Both the position numbers and the translations under genes were made by a program. This document shows positions 11,739 through 24,229 of a DNA stretch of 64,000 nt, in pieces. Origin of the DNA: Cryptomeria japonica. Taxonomy: Eukaryota; Streptophyta; Pinopsida; Cupressales; Cupressaceae. The DNA is taken from positions 442,455,038 through 442,519,037 of the forward strand of contig NC_081413.1 in NCBI RefSeq assembly GCF_030272615.1, in the 5' to 3' direction. Each line of letters opens with the position of its first letter. The stretch's first letter is position 1. Below the pieces are notes generated by a model. The model saw only the letters and a program-made list of their open reading frames with translations. It did not search any database and had not been told where the DNA came from.

Positions 11739-12581
11739 TGTAAGGGGTTGTTGTCTCGAGGAGACCAGTATGCTTCTGGGGTTGTAAGTCCCTTGTTATT
11801 CTCAGCAGGTGGAAGTTGTGGTGACGGACATATGGATATGGCCAAGCTACCGATGTGTGAGAACTGGACGAAAAACTTATATAGGGGGAAGCAGAGTACC
11901 CCGACCATTCACGAGAGAACGTATCTACATTGTGCTTTACTTTCCCACAAGCGAAGGTTCATGGTGGAGAAATCCAAGGAGGACCAAAACAGCATTCCAG
12001 CGAGCAAAGGAGTTCAAAGCGATTGCAGAGTAGAGGTGAAGTAGGAGCAGCAGCAGAGTAGCAGAGTGACTTGGAGTCCCCGTTTAGGGAGGGGGCCTGG
12101 GTCTTGTACTAGGTAAGTCATTGCGGGCTCACGAGAGAGTCAGTGGTGCGGCAGGTTGAGTTCCAAAGGAGACAAGGTCTTTGTGGATCAAGAGTTTACG
12201 TGAGAAGCTACAGCCAGGGGTGAGGTGCAGTGGTATTTGTACCGATGTTTCAAGAGTGGATGTTGATCCAGGGGTGGGAACTTATAATCCAGTGCTGGGG
12301 GAGTACTTGGGGTAGTGACCAATGACATAGTTGGAATTGTTTGTAGACTGGGCCAGGGGCCATTCTTCAGATCAATAAAGCTATCTTATTGCCCCAACAT
12401 TGTGTTATTGTGTAAGGATTCCACTGTGCAAGTTTGTACATGTTGTGCAAGTGTGTGTGTGCAGGTTCTGGAGCTTGGGAGTGCTTACAGGCATAGTCCG
12501 AGTTCTTGGAAGTGCTTGGATCTTACAGACAAGTACCTAAAAGATCATCGGTGCCACGCGGGAAAACCTAGCCCCGTGACA
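11739..12581 (+). repeat. 5' LTR of the gypsy element
   Basis: The 843-bp LTR opens TGTAAGGGGTTG and ends CCCCGTGACA. It contains an ACTTATATAGGGGG segment (about 11874) that could be a TATA box and a CAATAAAGC segment (about 12374) that could be the polyadenylation signal. The 80-100-codon ORFs in it are also present in the 3' LTR and are not genes. Confidence 0.93.
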
Positions 12582-12583
12582 GT

Positions 12584-12595
12584 TGGTATCAGAGC
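12584..12595 (+). other. Primer binding site of the gypsy element
   Basis: TGGTATCAGAGC lies two bases after the 5' LTR and is complementary to the initiator-Met tRNA 3' end, the usual primer for plant chromoviruses. Confidence 0.9.
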
Positions 12596-13499
12596 ACAAG
12601 GTTTTGATACCCCAAGCTAGCACACTAAAAGGGAGTTCTGTTTACAGCAGTCATGACAAAGTCAAGAGTGGGGGATGCTGACGAGGAGTCAGAGGGGGAG
12701 AAAGGCTCACCCCATATTCATGTCACTGAGAGGTCCAAGACAAAGGAGCAACTTCTTGAAGTGAGAAACCGTTTGGAGGCTTTGGAAGAGATGGAGCTGC
12801 CGGCACACGCGAAGGCCGCCGAGGTAAGACTGGACATTGCTGAAGGTGAGATCAAGGATCTCCAGGTCCTGTATGGACATGAACAGCAAGAATGAGTTAG
12901 ACTCGAAGACAAGTTGAAGAAGGCTCTTCGGGAGATCGAGTTTGTCAAGAGGTGTGTTTCTCTAGCAGGGATTACCAAGGGTGCAAGAGTGACACCACCT
13001 GAAAAGTATGAGGGTGATCAAGATGACAAGATCATGGAGAATTTCTTCTTTCACATGGGTAGGTACCTAAAATCCATGAGGGGATTGATGGATGAAGAAA
13101 AGTTGGAGACGGCCATAGGATTCCTCATTGGAGCAGCAAAGCTTTGGTGGAGGACCAGACTTCAAGACATGGAGGCTGGTAGGTCGGTAGTCAAGGTAGA
13201 CACATGGGATAAGTTGCGGGATGCACTCAAGGAGTAGTTCAAGCCAGAGAATGCAAGCTGGACCTCCTTCAAACAGCTTTCAGACCTGAAGCAAACAGGG
13301 AAGATCCGAGATTATATCAAAGCTTTCCGGGTCCTTATGTTGGAATTTCCAAATATGGATGAAGATTTTAAGTTGTACCACTTCTTAAAGGGTCTGGCAC
13401 CGTGGGCTCAGAATAAGCTATAGAAGCTGAAGGTTCCAAATGTCAAAGAAGCCATTTCAGTCGCGGATCGACTGGTTGACTACAAGGATTTGTCGAAGG

Positions 13500-14393
13500 T
13501 GTAAGGAAGTTAAGTAGCGGAAACAACTTCCTACACTAACCTTGAGAGGAGGGTAATGCAAAACTTTTTCAGATCATTACAACAGTTACAGAAAATAGAA
13601 ATAGATATAATAGCAATCATACCACAACACAATGATTTACGTGGGGAAAACCCTTTCGGGAGAAAAACCCCACCCTCCAAAAGCAGCTCAATATTTTATT
13701 CAGCAATCAAAAACAGATTACAACATACTTGCAGAGCAAGCTCTTCGCAGGAGTACCACTAATCAGAGATTCAGAGGCAACTCAATAGCCATAAGACTCT
13801 TACACACAACCTCTATCTCACACACCTCATAAATAGGAGATACAATACAAGAAACCGTCAAACGGTATTACAAAACCATGGGCTAAAACCACCCAATAAG
13901 GTGTAGCCGACCTTATCTCCCTTCTAGACACCCTATGACATGTTAAAGAACACATCAACATGTGTCGCTCCCCTTTACAGCTCATTTATGTATCCGATAC
14001 AAATTATTTTTCCTATTTCAGGAGTACAAACTTCCGGAGGCCATAACTTGAGAACCGGGTGTCCGATTGACGAACCGTTTGAAGCGCCGGAAAGCTTGCG
14101 AAGTGCTCTATCACCTCGTTACCCGCTTCGCCGGTTACGGTCACTTTTTAGGGCATTTCGGAGCCTCTAAAGTCCCCAAAATTAAGTTTAAATATTTTAT
14201 TGCACCCCTCCAAGACGAAAACATTAATATCTTCAAAACTAGCTGTGACCTTGCAACGCAACTTTACCTGAATGCTTATCTAGCCAACCAGAAGCTTCAG
14301 GGAGAGTTTCGCACCATTTCGTGCTCAAATGAAAACTTACTATAAATAGTAACCTCGCATAAATGCAAGGTTGAGACACCATTTTTCCCAACA
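13500..14393 (-). repeat. 3' LTR of the nested copia
   Basis: This is the left LTR on the plus strand and the 3' LTR of the minus-strand element. Just inside it (14394-14410) the minus strand reads ACAAGTGGGAGATT, the polypurine tract. The ORFs at 13556-14345 recur almost unchanged in the partner LTR and are not genes. Confidence 0.93.
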
Positions 14394-14449
14394 AATCTCC
14401 CACTTGTCGAACACCTTGCAAGAGCGGAAGGGAATGTCAACACAATGAA

Positions 14450-17400
14450 TCAATTGCTAGGGGCCATAAGGCCCATAGACTCTGAACACCATCTGAACTT
14501 CTCTGTGCTCACAGCCTTAGTTAAAGCATCTGCAACATTCATCAAAGTTTCCACCTTAACCAGCTTCACCCTACCATCTTCGACCATATCTCTAACAAAA
14601 TGATACTGAACATCAATATGTTTGGTCCGGGCATGAAATGTCGGGTTCTTAGCTAGGCTAATTGCACTCTGACTGTCATAGTAAACTGTCACTGTACCTT
14701 GTTTTATTCCAATATCCAAACACAGTCTCTTAAGCCAAATGGCCTCTTTACAAGCATGAGTAGCTGCCATATACTCTGCTTCAGTAGTGGATAAAGCAAC
14801 CACAGCCTGTCGCTTACTCATCCAACTAATTGCACCACCAAACAAAGTAAACACATAAGCACTGGTGGATCTTCTGCTATCAATATCACCTGCCCAATCT
14901 GAATCCACATAACCATGGATATCAAGGGAAGTCATGTCTCCAACTGAATTACCATGATAACACAAAGAATACTCTGAAGTACCCTTCAAATATCTGAAGA
15001 CTCTTTTGACTGCATCCCAATGAACTCTACCAGGATTAGACATATATCTAGAAAGTACTCCCACTGCTTGGGCAATATCTGGTCTAGTACAGACCATAGC
15101 ATACATCAAGCTTCCAACCGCACTCTGGTAAGGCACTCTGCTCATGTCTTCCATCTCCAATGGGGATGTAGGACAATCTGAAATAGATAGTTTCATTCCA
15201 ACTGTAAAAGGAACACTCAATGGTCTACAATTCTGCATGTTGAACCTCTGTAACACTGAATTCACATACTTACTCTGGCCTAGCCATAGCTTTCTGTTCA
15301 CCCTATCTCTTCTAATTTCCATCCCAAGAATGTGCTTTGCTGTACCAAGATCTTTCATTTCAAATTTAGCAGCGAGCTGAGACTTCAGTTCTGAAATCAT
15401 ACCTTTCCCTTTACCAATGAATAACATATCATCAACATACAATGCAATGAATAAGAAATGATCACCATAAGATTTATAATAAACACAGTGATCTGATTTA
15501 GAACGTTCAAATCCCAAACTCAACACATATGTATCAAATTTCTGGTACCACATCCTAGGACTTTGTTTGAGGCCATACAAAGATTTCTTTAATTTACAGA
15601 CTAAATTACTTTTGCCTTTCACCACATAGTGCTCCGGCTGTGTCATATAAATATCTTCCTCCAAATCACCATGAAGGAAAGCAGTTTTCACATCCATTTG
15701 CTCAACCTCGAAATCATAAGCAGTAGCAATAGAAAGCAAAAATCTAATGGATGTCATTTTTGCAACAGGAGAAAATATCTCACCGTAATCAACACCCTCA
15801 ACCTGAGAGTAGCCTTTTGCAACCAACCTTGCTTTATACTTCTCAATGCTTCCATCTGAACCAATCTTTTTCTTGAACACCCATTTACAACCAACAGGTT
15901 TTCGTCCTTCAGGCAATGGTACAAGATCCCATGTATCATTCTTTTTCAAAGCTGCCATTTCTTCCTCCATAGCAATCTTCCAGGATTCTGCATCATTCAT
16001 ACCTAATGCCTCTTCTACAGATTTCGGTTCATCCACACTAGTATTCAGAGAAAAAATACATCTCCAATCATCAGGTGAATACCTTTCAGGTGGTTGTCTA
16101 TGTCTTGTAGACCTTCGAACAAGCTGAGTTGGAGGTTCTTCCTCCTGTTCTGAAGATTTAGAGCTAGACGAGCTCTCCTCAAATTCTTGCCTATCTAGGG
16201 GTCTCGATTCAACTCTTTCAGGTGTAGAAGGAAGTTGAATCACATCTTCTTTTTTAGTCTGTTCTGGCTGCAATGTAATAGAAGGAGACTTAATTTCTCT
16301 AAAAATAACACTTCTACTATGAATTACCTTTTGTGCAACAGGGTCCCAAAGCTTGTATCCTTTCACACCATAACTATACCCGATGAAGATACATTTCACA
16401 GCCTTGTTCTCCAACTTTGTTCGCTTCTCCTTTGGCACATGTGCATATGCCTCACAACCAAAAACTCTAAGATGTCTCAATGAAGGCTTGTGACCTGACC
16501 ATGCTTCCATAGGTGTTTTATCAACAAGAGCTGATGTAGGAGACCTGTTAATCAGGTAGCAAGCAGTGGCAACAGCTTCAGCCCAAAACTTTTGTTCGAG
16601 ACCAGCACCACTCAACATACTCCTAGCCTTCTCCATCAGTGTCCTGTTCATTCTTTCTGCAACTCCATTCTGCTGTGAAGAATACAGAGTTGTCTTCTGC
16701 CTGTTAATTCCACAGTCTTTACAGAATCTATCAAAATCATTAGAGCAAAACTCACCGCCATTATCAGTTCTCAAACATTTTATTTTCTTTCCAGTCTGCA
16801 ACTCAACCATTGCTTTAAATTCTTTAAAACGACTAAAAACTTCAGATTTACTCATTAGAAAATATACCCATGTCCTTCTACTAAAATCATCAATAAATGA
16901 AACATAATATGTGGATTTTCCAATCGAAGAGACATCTACTGGACCAAACACATCAGAATGGATAAGATCCAAAACACCACAAGTTTTATGAGAACTCGAG
17001 TAAAACTGAACGCGGTTTTGTTTTCCATAAATGCAATGCTCACAGAAATCAAAGTCAAGATTACAGTCATTCAAACCTTCAACAAGGTTTTTATTTTTCA
17101 AGGTCCTTAGACCCTTTTCTCCAATGTGGCCAAGTCTCTGGTGCCATAACATAGTCTTCTCTGCAGGTAACTTTGCTTCAGATGAAAGAGCACCCTTAGG
17201 TACCCAAAAACCATTTCCATCTGCTGAAGGTGAAACCTTCAAATCTTCCAGTGAAGTATCTGCAGATTTACTTTTTACAGAAGTGCTATTACACTCAACA
17301 GTGTATGCTTCAAGCTTATACAAAGTGTCAAACCTGACACCTCTAGCAACTACCATAGCACCCTTAATCATCTTACATCCTGCTTCAGAAAAGACTACTT

Positions 17401-18496
17401 GCACACCTGCATCTATCAGTTTGCTCACAGATAACAGGTTTCGTTTTAATCCAGGGATATGCAGCACACCATTAATCCTTTTTATTCTACCATCAGAAAA
17501 CCTGATTCTAACTTTACCTCGACTAACAATGTCTAGAGGTGAATCATCACCCAAGTACACCTTACCTCCATTAAATCCTTCATATTCAGAAAACCAATCT
17601 CTATTGGAAGTCATATGAAAAGATGCACCTGAATCAATTAGCCAGGCATCATTACCTGCATGAGTCGCCAAAGCCGCAATAAATGCATCGCCATCTTCCT
17701 TGTCGGACTCAGAATCAGAATCAAACTTTTTCTTTTTCTTCTTCTTCTTTTCTTCTTTGCAGTCCTTACGGATGTGACCCAGTTTACCGCAATTCCAGCA
17801 AATGACTTTGGACTTTCCAGGAGATTTCGATCTCCCTTTGGATTTGGACTTGCCGCGCTTCTCATTCTTCTTGCCTTTCTCTTTAGGTCTTCCACGAATG
17901 GTTAGGGCTTCCTTTGAATTGATGGATACCTTCCTTCGCATCTCTTCACCGAGTAGGGCACCCACCACGTCTTCAGATTTCAAAACAACAGAAGTACTAC
18001 CGATAGCCATAACAAGAGAATCCCACAAATCAGGCAAAGAACAAAGCAAGATCTGACATTTCTCCTCCTCATCCATCTTAACACCGACGGATACTAATTG
18101 AGCCACCAACATATTGAATGCTTCCAGGTGGTCTGCAATTCATCCACCCTCTTCCATCTTCAAGGAATACAATTTCTTTCTTAAGAAAATTTGATTTAAT
18201 AAAGATTTCACTTGATACATCTCACCAAGCTTAGTCCATAGCTTCTTTGCAGAGTTTTCTTCATGGACATTGATTAGAACAGAGTCTGCCAGGCACAGTC
18301 TGATTAGACCCTTGGCTTTTTAGTCCATAACATCATACTGAGCTGCCGCAGTAGGATCTGAGGGCCTTTGGACATTCACATCAACAGCATCCCAAAGATC
18401 TCGATCTATTAGCAGATCTTCCATCTTTAGCTTCCACATCTCAAAATTACTTCCATTAAATTTCTCCACCTCTATTCTCCCTGACGAATTCGCCAT
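14450..18496 (-). pseudogene. nested copia gag-pol polyprotein, almost intact (two stops in gag)
   Basis: The ATG at 18494-18496 (MANSSGRIEVEKFNGSNFE) opens 1,349 codons in one frame to a stop at 14450-14452. Two nonsense codons fall in gag: TAA at 18320-18322 and TGA at 18140-18142. The remaining 1,220 codons are fully open. Domains: UBN2 gag; knuckle CWNCGKLGHIRKDC followed by a lysine run; protease LIDSGASFHMTS; GAG-pre-integrase LWHQRLGHIGEKGL; integrase core with FIDDFSRRTWVYF, RTDNGGEF and QQNGVAERMN; RT with ALYVDDMLF; RNase H with YVDSDWAGD, STTEAEYMA and TKHIDVQYHFV. All catalytic signatures are present, so protease, integrase, RT and RNase H could still be active if translated from the internal start. 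The LSISDCPTS linker resembles the Tork/Tnt1 group, tentatively. Confidence 0.92.
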
Positions 18497-18606
18497 CTGA
18501 ATATTCCTGCAACAAGATCAAAAAGTGTCTTCTGCACAAGCTCCCACTCAAATCTGGATTAGTTCAAAAAACCCAACTGCCCACAATTGAAACCAAAGGT
18601 GATCAG

Positions 18607-18618
18607 GCTCTGATACCA
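18607..18618 (-). other. Primer binding site of the nested copia
   Basis: The minus strand reads TGGTATCAGAGC two bases inside the 18621-19514 LTR. It identifies that LTR as the 5' LTR. Confidence 0.9.
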
Positions 18619-18620
18619 CT

Positions 18621-19514
18621 TGTAAGGAAGTTAAGTAGCGGAAACAACATCCTACACTAACCTTGAGAGGAGGGTAATGCAAAACTTTTTCAGATCATTA
18701 CAACAGTTACAGAAAATAGAAATAGATATAATAGCAATCATACCACAACACAATGATTTACGTGGGGAAAACCCTTTCGGGAGAAAAACCCCACCCTCCA
18801 AAAGCAGCTCAATATTTTATTCAGCAATCAAAAACAGATTACAACATACTTGTAGAGCAAGCTCTTCGCAGGAGTACCACTAATCAGAGATTCAGAGGCA
18901 ACTCAATAGCCATAAGACTCTTACACACAACCTCTATCTCACACACCTCATAAATAGGAGATACAATACAAGAAACCGTCAAACGGTATTACAAAACCAT
19001 GGGCTAAAACCACCCAATAAGGTGTAGCCGACCTTATCTCCCTTCTAGACGCCCTATGACATGTTAAAGCACACATCAACATATGTCTCTCCCCTTTACA
19101 GCTCATTTATGTATCCGATACAAATTATTTTTCCTATTTCAGGAGTACAAACTTCCGGAGGCCATAACTTGAGAACCGAGTGTCCGATTGACGAACCGTT
19201 TGAAGCATCAGAAAGCTCACGAAGTGCTCTATCACCTCGTAACCTGCTTTGCCGGTTACAGCCACTTTTCAGGGCATTTTCGAGCCTCTAAAGTCCCCAA
19301 AATTAAGTTTAAATATTTTATTGCACCCCTCCAAGATGAAAACATTAATATCTTCAAAACTAGCTGTGACCTTGCGACGCAACTTTACCGGAATGCTTAT
19401 CTAGCCAACCAGAAGCTTCAGGGAGAGTTTCGCACCATTTCGTGCTCAAATGAAAACTTACTATAAATAGTAACCTCGCATAAATGCAAGGTTGAGACAC
19501 CATTTTTCCCAACA
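18621..19514 (-). repeat. 5' LTR of the nested copia
   Basis: This 894-bp partner of 13500-14393 has the same length. Differences cluster around 19200-19280, where several CpG or CHG sites are changed to TG or CA in one copy or the other. Confidence 0.93.
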
Positions 19515-22500
19515 GAAGGCACCGGGTGCATTGGGTGGATCCTATCCGCCGAAGAAAGGCAAGAAGTAGTTTCAACCCAAGGACGATGGAAAGTCTAAGG
19601 GAAAGGGGGATTCTTCTAGTAGTAAATAGAGCGGGACAGGGAAGTCCTCATCTGGTAAAGGTTCCAGCAAAGGTTCGAGAGACGCCGAGTCAAAGATTGA
19701 CAAGAGAGGGCATGGGTGTTTCATCTGTGGAGGCTCAGATCATTGGGCAAGAGAATGTCCGCAGCGGCAGAGGTTGAACTCTACATAGATGTCAGCAGAA
19801 CAGGATGGTCAGATTGCAGCGATGGGTGTGATCCAGCGTTTGGGTGCAATCAATGCCACCGAGCAGCCTAGGGCAACGACTACCGAACCTAAGAACCGTA
19901 ATAAGTTGTGTTACCTGGAGGCCCAGTTGAGTGGGAAGTACACAATGGCTATGGTGGATATAGGAGCTACTCACAACTTTATCTTAGCCAGGAGAGCTAG
20001 AGATCTGGGGTTGAAGGTGCAAGTAGATGCAAGCTCTTTCAAGGTGGTGATTTCCCCATTCAAAAAGATACATGGTATTGTCCGGGACATACCACTGAAA
20101 GTCTGCTCGTGGTAGGGTCGCATGGATCTGACAGTGATCAAAATGGATGATTTTGAGTTGATTTTGGGTCAGGAGTTTTTGAAGACCAACAAGGTTGTGG
20201 TGATACCTCACCTGGATTCGTTGGTATTTTTAGATCCGAAGCAGACATGCTTGGTGAAGATGACAGAGAGGCGACAGTCTGGGAAGGCTCTGATGATTTC
20301 AGCATTGGGAATGAAAAAGGTGGCCAAGAAGCATGGTAAGGAACCGATGTTTTTGGCAGCACTACTTGGAGGTTGGGATGAACTTGAAGATGTGCAGGAG
20401 ACACCCATTCCACCTGAAGTAGAGGAAGTCATTTTGGAGTTTGAGGACACTATGCCAGTCAAGCTACCCACTCAACTCCTAGAGAGGAGAACTGTAGATC
20501 ACAAGATTGAATTGGTACCAGGGGCGAAGCCACTAGCACATGCTTCGTATAGGTTATCTGGTCCCGAGATGGTAGAACTGAAGAGGTAGTTGGAGGAGCT
20601 GCTTGAGGTGGGTTACATCAAGCCATCTCGCTCTCCATATGGGGCGCCCATGTTGTTCCAGAAGAAGAAAGATGGAACATTGAGGTTATGTATCGACTTC
20701 AGGGCCCTGAACAAGTTGACCATCAAAAATAAGTATCCCCTTCCTCTTATTGCTGATTGTTTCGACCGATTGTTTGGGGAAAAGGTCTTTAGTAAGCTTG
20801 ATCTTAAGCAGGGCTACTATCAAGTGAGGATTGTAGTGGGAGATGAGGAGAAGGTTGCATGTGTGACTAGGTATGGGTCATACGAGTTCATGGTGATGCC
20901 ATTTGGGCTATGCAATGCACCCGCAACATTTTGTACACTCATGAACGATGTGTTCCGACCTCTGTTGGATAAGTCTATGGTGGTGTATTTGGACGATATA
21001 CTAGTCTACAGTAAGAACATGGAGGAGCACAAGCAACACTTGGCAGAAGTATTTCAGTTGCTTCGGGAGAACAAGATTTTTGTCAAGAAGGAGAAATGTG
21101 CGTTTTCTCAGGAAGAGGTGTACTTCTTGGGGCATATCATTGGAAAAGGTTTCATTCATCTAGATCTAGAGAAACTAAGAGCAATCTGGGATTGGGAACC
21201 CTTGCAGAATATTCATGAAGTGAGGTAGTTTCTTGGTTTGGCGAATTACTACAGGAGGTTTGTTGAAGGGTTTTCTAGATGTGTTGCGCCCTTAACAAAA
21301 CTTCTAAAGAAGGACTGGAAGTGGAAGTGGTTAGAAAAGTGTCAGACGGCCTTTGAGACACTCAAGGAGAGACTCACGTCGGCACCAGTGTTGGCATTGC
21401 CTAATTTCACGAGGCCATTCGAGGTTCAAAGCAATGCTTCGGACTTTGCAGTCGGAGGGGTGTTGATGCAAGATGGACATCCAGTGGCTTATGAGTCAAG
21501 AAATTTGTAGGATAGGGAGAGGAATTACCTTGCCCATGAGAAGGAGATGACCAGGATCATTCATTATCTTCGAAGTCGGAGGCACTATCTCTTGGGAACG
21601 CAGTTTGTGGCGAAGACAGACAATGTTTCCTCAACGTATTTTAAAACTCAGGTGAAGCTCATTCCAAAGCAAGCCATGTGGCAAGAGTTCTTAGCAGAGT
21701 ATGATTTTGAGATTCTCTAAAAAGCAGGAAAGAAGAATGTTGTAGCGAATGCTCTGAGCAGGAAGGGACAGTTAGCTGCTACTGAAGGGGACCAGGAGGC
21801 ACGGCCCGGGGCTAGCCGAGTGGAACTATCTAGCAAGGTGTTGGAGTCTATCTAGGAGGGATATTTGATGGATCTTCAAGCGGTGGAGTTGTACAAACAG
21901 GCTAAGGAGGGTAGGACGCAGAAGTTCAGCATCAAGGATGGGTTGTTGTTGTTCACCCAGGATCAAGTTTACCTCCTAAAGTGGAAGAATGTGAGGAGCG
22001 AAGTTCTCAACGAATGTCATGATAGTCTGTGGGCAGGCCATCCAGGACAGAAGAGAACCCTTGCATTGTTTGAGAGAGGCTTCTACTAGCAGAACATGAG
22101 GAAAGATGTGGACGAGTATGTCAGGAGTTGTCTCATATGTCAACAGGATAAGGCAGTAACTAAATCTTCGGGAGGTTTGTTGCAGCCCTTACCCATACCA
22201 GTAAGACCGTGGGCAAGCGTGAGTATGGATTTCATCACAAGGTTGCTAGAAGTGGATGGGTACAGTAGTATCATGGTCGTGGTTGACAGGTTCTCGAAGT
22301 ATGCTATTTTTGTACCATACAAGGCACCGTGCAGAGCCAAGGATGTTGCTGACTACTTCTTCAGGAAAGTTGTGAAGTATTGGGGTGTTCCGTTGAGTAT
22401 CATTAGTGATAGGGATGCCCACTTTACAAGCAATTTCTGGAAGGAGATGTTCAAGCTAATAGGGACAAAGTTGCTCATGTCGTCGAGTCATCACCCAAAG

Positions 22501-23386
22501 ACAAATGGACAGACCGAAAGGATTAATGGGGTCCTGGAGGACTATCTAAGGCACTTTGTTTGGTCGGACCAATCCAACTAGCCAAAGTTGTTGGACCAAG
22601 TGCAATTTAGCTACAACATGCAAAAGAGTGGATCGAGTCAGTATTCACCTTTTGAATTGGCTACAGGTCAATAGCCACTGAATCCTCATACTGTTTTGAG
22701 TGGATATGTCGGGGACTATCCGGATGCAAAAGATAGGTTGAAGGAGTGGCAAGATCGAGTGGATCATGCGAGGCATAACTTGGTCAAGGCCGTGGAAAGA
22801 ATGAAGCATTATGCAAACTCAAGGAGGAGCAATGTGGAGTTCAAAGTTGGTGACAAGGTCTTTCTCAGGATGGATCCAGTTCAGTTTACGACACCCAAGG
22901 GGTTGAGTGCATCACTTGGTCGCAGATTTGACAGACCATTCACAATCATAGGGCGGATTGGGAAAGTTGCATACAAGCTGAAGTTACCGGCACATCTTAG
23001 AGTCCACAATGTTTTCCATGTCAGCCAACTCTGTCTGTATCATCATGATAAACAGGACAACAGAAGGAACATACCAACCCGAGGACCAGCATTTGTCAAG
23101 GACAGGCCGAGACTAGATGTGGAGGAAGTGATCACTGTAAAGGAGTGAGGATTTGGAAACAGGAAGTGGAAGGAGTTCTTAGTTCATTGGCAAGGGTAGT
23201 CCCGAGAAGAGGCGACTTGGGAGAAGGCTGAGAACCTCTGGAAATATGAAGCCAAGGTTTTGGAGTTCTTGGAGAGGAACTCCAGCCTCCCCTTCTAAGT
23301 GTAAACAAAGTTGGGGGCCTCTACAACATAAGTCTGGGACTGTGTTGCCAGCGTCGAGGACGTCGCCTATTTTAAGTGGGGGAGGA

Positions 23387-24229
23387 TGTAAGGGGTTGCT
23401 GTCTCGAGGAGACCAGTATGCTTTTGGGGTTGTAAGTCCCTTGTTATTATCAGCAGGTGGTAGTTGTGGTAATGGACATATGGATATGGCCAAGCTACAA
23501 ATGTGTGAGAAATGGACAAAAAACTTATATAGAGGGAAGCAGAGTACCCCAACTATTCACGAGAGAACGTATCTACATTGTGCTTTACTTTACCACAGGC
23601 GAAGGTTCATGGTGGAGAAATCCAAGGAGGACCAAAATAGCATTCCAGCGAGCAAAGGAGTTCAGAGCGATTCCAGAGCAGAGGTGAAGTAGGAGCAGCA
23701 ATAGAGTAGCAGAGCGACTTGGAGTCCCCATTTAGGGAGGGGGCCTGGGTCTTGTACTGGGTAAGTCATCGCGGGCTCACGAGAGAGTCAGTGGTGCGCT
23801 AGGTTGAGTTCCAAAGGAGACAGGGTCTTTGTGGATTAGGAGTTTACGTGAGAAGCTATAGCCAGGGGCGAGGTGCAGTGGTATTTGTACCGGTGTTTCA
23901 AGAGTGGACGTTGATCTAGGGGCGGGAACTTGTAATCGAGTGCTGAGGGAGTACTCGGGGTAGTGACCAACGACATAGTTGGAATTGTTTGTAGACCGGG
24001 CCAGGGGCCATTCTTTAGATCAATAAAGCTATCTTATTGCCCCAACATTGTGTTACTGTGTAAGGATTCCGTTGTGCAAGTTTGTACGTGTTGTGCAAGT
24101 GTGTGTGTGCAGGTTCTAGAGCTTGGGAGTGCTTACAAGCATAGTCCGAGTTCTTGGAAGTGCTTGGATCCAACAGACAAGTACCTAAAAGATCATCGGT
24201 GTCGCACAGGAAAACCTAGCCCCGTGACA
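23387..24229 (+). repeat. 3' LTR of the gypsy element
   Basis: This 843-bp LTR is preceded by TTTTAAGTGGGGGAGGA, the polypurine tract, and followed by the ATAAG target duplication. Confidence 0.93.

Larger units (their letters stand above)
13500..19514 (-). mobile_element. Complete Ty1/copia retrotransposon nested in the gypsy gag
   Basis: Two 894-bp LTRs (13500-14393 and 18621-19514) bound a minus-strand element of 6,015 bp. The target duplication is a perfect GAAGG (13495-13499 and 19515-19519), and removing the insert plus one copy restores the gypsy gag frame exactly. LTRs open TGTAAGGAAG and end TTTTCCCAACA on the plus strand. They differ at about 22-25 positions by eye (roughly 97% identical). 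The coding frame has only two nonsense codons, both in gag. Confidence 0.96.
12653..23298 (+). pseudogene. gypsy gag-pol polyprotein, split by copia, with 17 in-frame stops
   Basis: The ATG at 12653 opens a frame that continues to 13499, resumes after the nested copia at 19520, and stays in register to a terminal TAA at 23296-23298. Domains: gag with a coiled-coil N-terminus and an AAKLWWRTRLQDM core; CCHC knuckle CFICGGSDHWAREC (19717-19758); protease MVDIGATHNFI; RT with [11 protein letters not shown] (20590-21228); RNase H; integrase HHCC finger (about 22000-22140) and core with SMDFITRL, SDRDAHFTSNFW and GQTERING; C-terminal chromodomain (about 23150-23280). Premature stops start at 12893, 13235, 13421, 19567, 19627, 19786, 20113, 20587, 21226, 21508, 21718, 21853, 22087, 22579, 22672, 23146 and 23197: 14 TAG, 2 TGA, 1 TAA. 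No frameshift is seen. RNase H has SNASD where TDASD is usual, so a catalytic Asp is lost. The element is dead in cis. Confidence 0.92.
11739..24229 (+). mobile_element. Complete Ty3/gypsy chromovirus-type retrotransposon with a nested copia
   Basis: It is bounded by two 843-bp LTRs (11739-12581 and 23387-24229) opening TGTAAGGGG and ending CCCCGTGACA, and by a perfect 5-bp target duplication ATAAG (11734-11738 and 24230-24234). A Met-tRNA primer site follows the 5' LTR, and a polypurine tract (within 23371-23386) precedes the 3' LTR. Gag-pol order is gag, protease, RT, RNase H, integrase, chromodomain, which is gypsy order. A copia element occupies 13500-19514 inside gag. Without it and its duplicated GAAGG, the element is about 6.5 kb. 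The LTRs differ at roughly 55-60 sites by eye, mostly transitions, so this is older than the copia inside it. Confidence 0.95.

Noticed and set aside
13556-14345. Several ORFs of 66-92 codons at 13556-14345 and 18677-19466.
   Set aside because: They occur in both LTRs of the nested copia and are LTR sequence, not genes.
12893-23199. Fourteen in-frame TAG codons might mean stop-codon reassignment or programmed read-through.
   Set aside because: TAG also interrupts catalytic regions where family members have Gln or Trp, a catalytic Asp is lost as well, and nothing suggests an altered nuclear code in plants. Mutation is the simpler reading.
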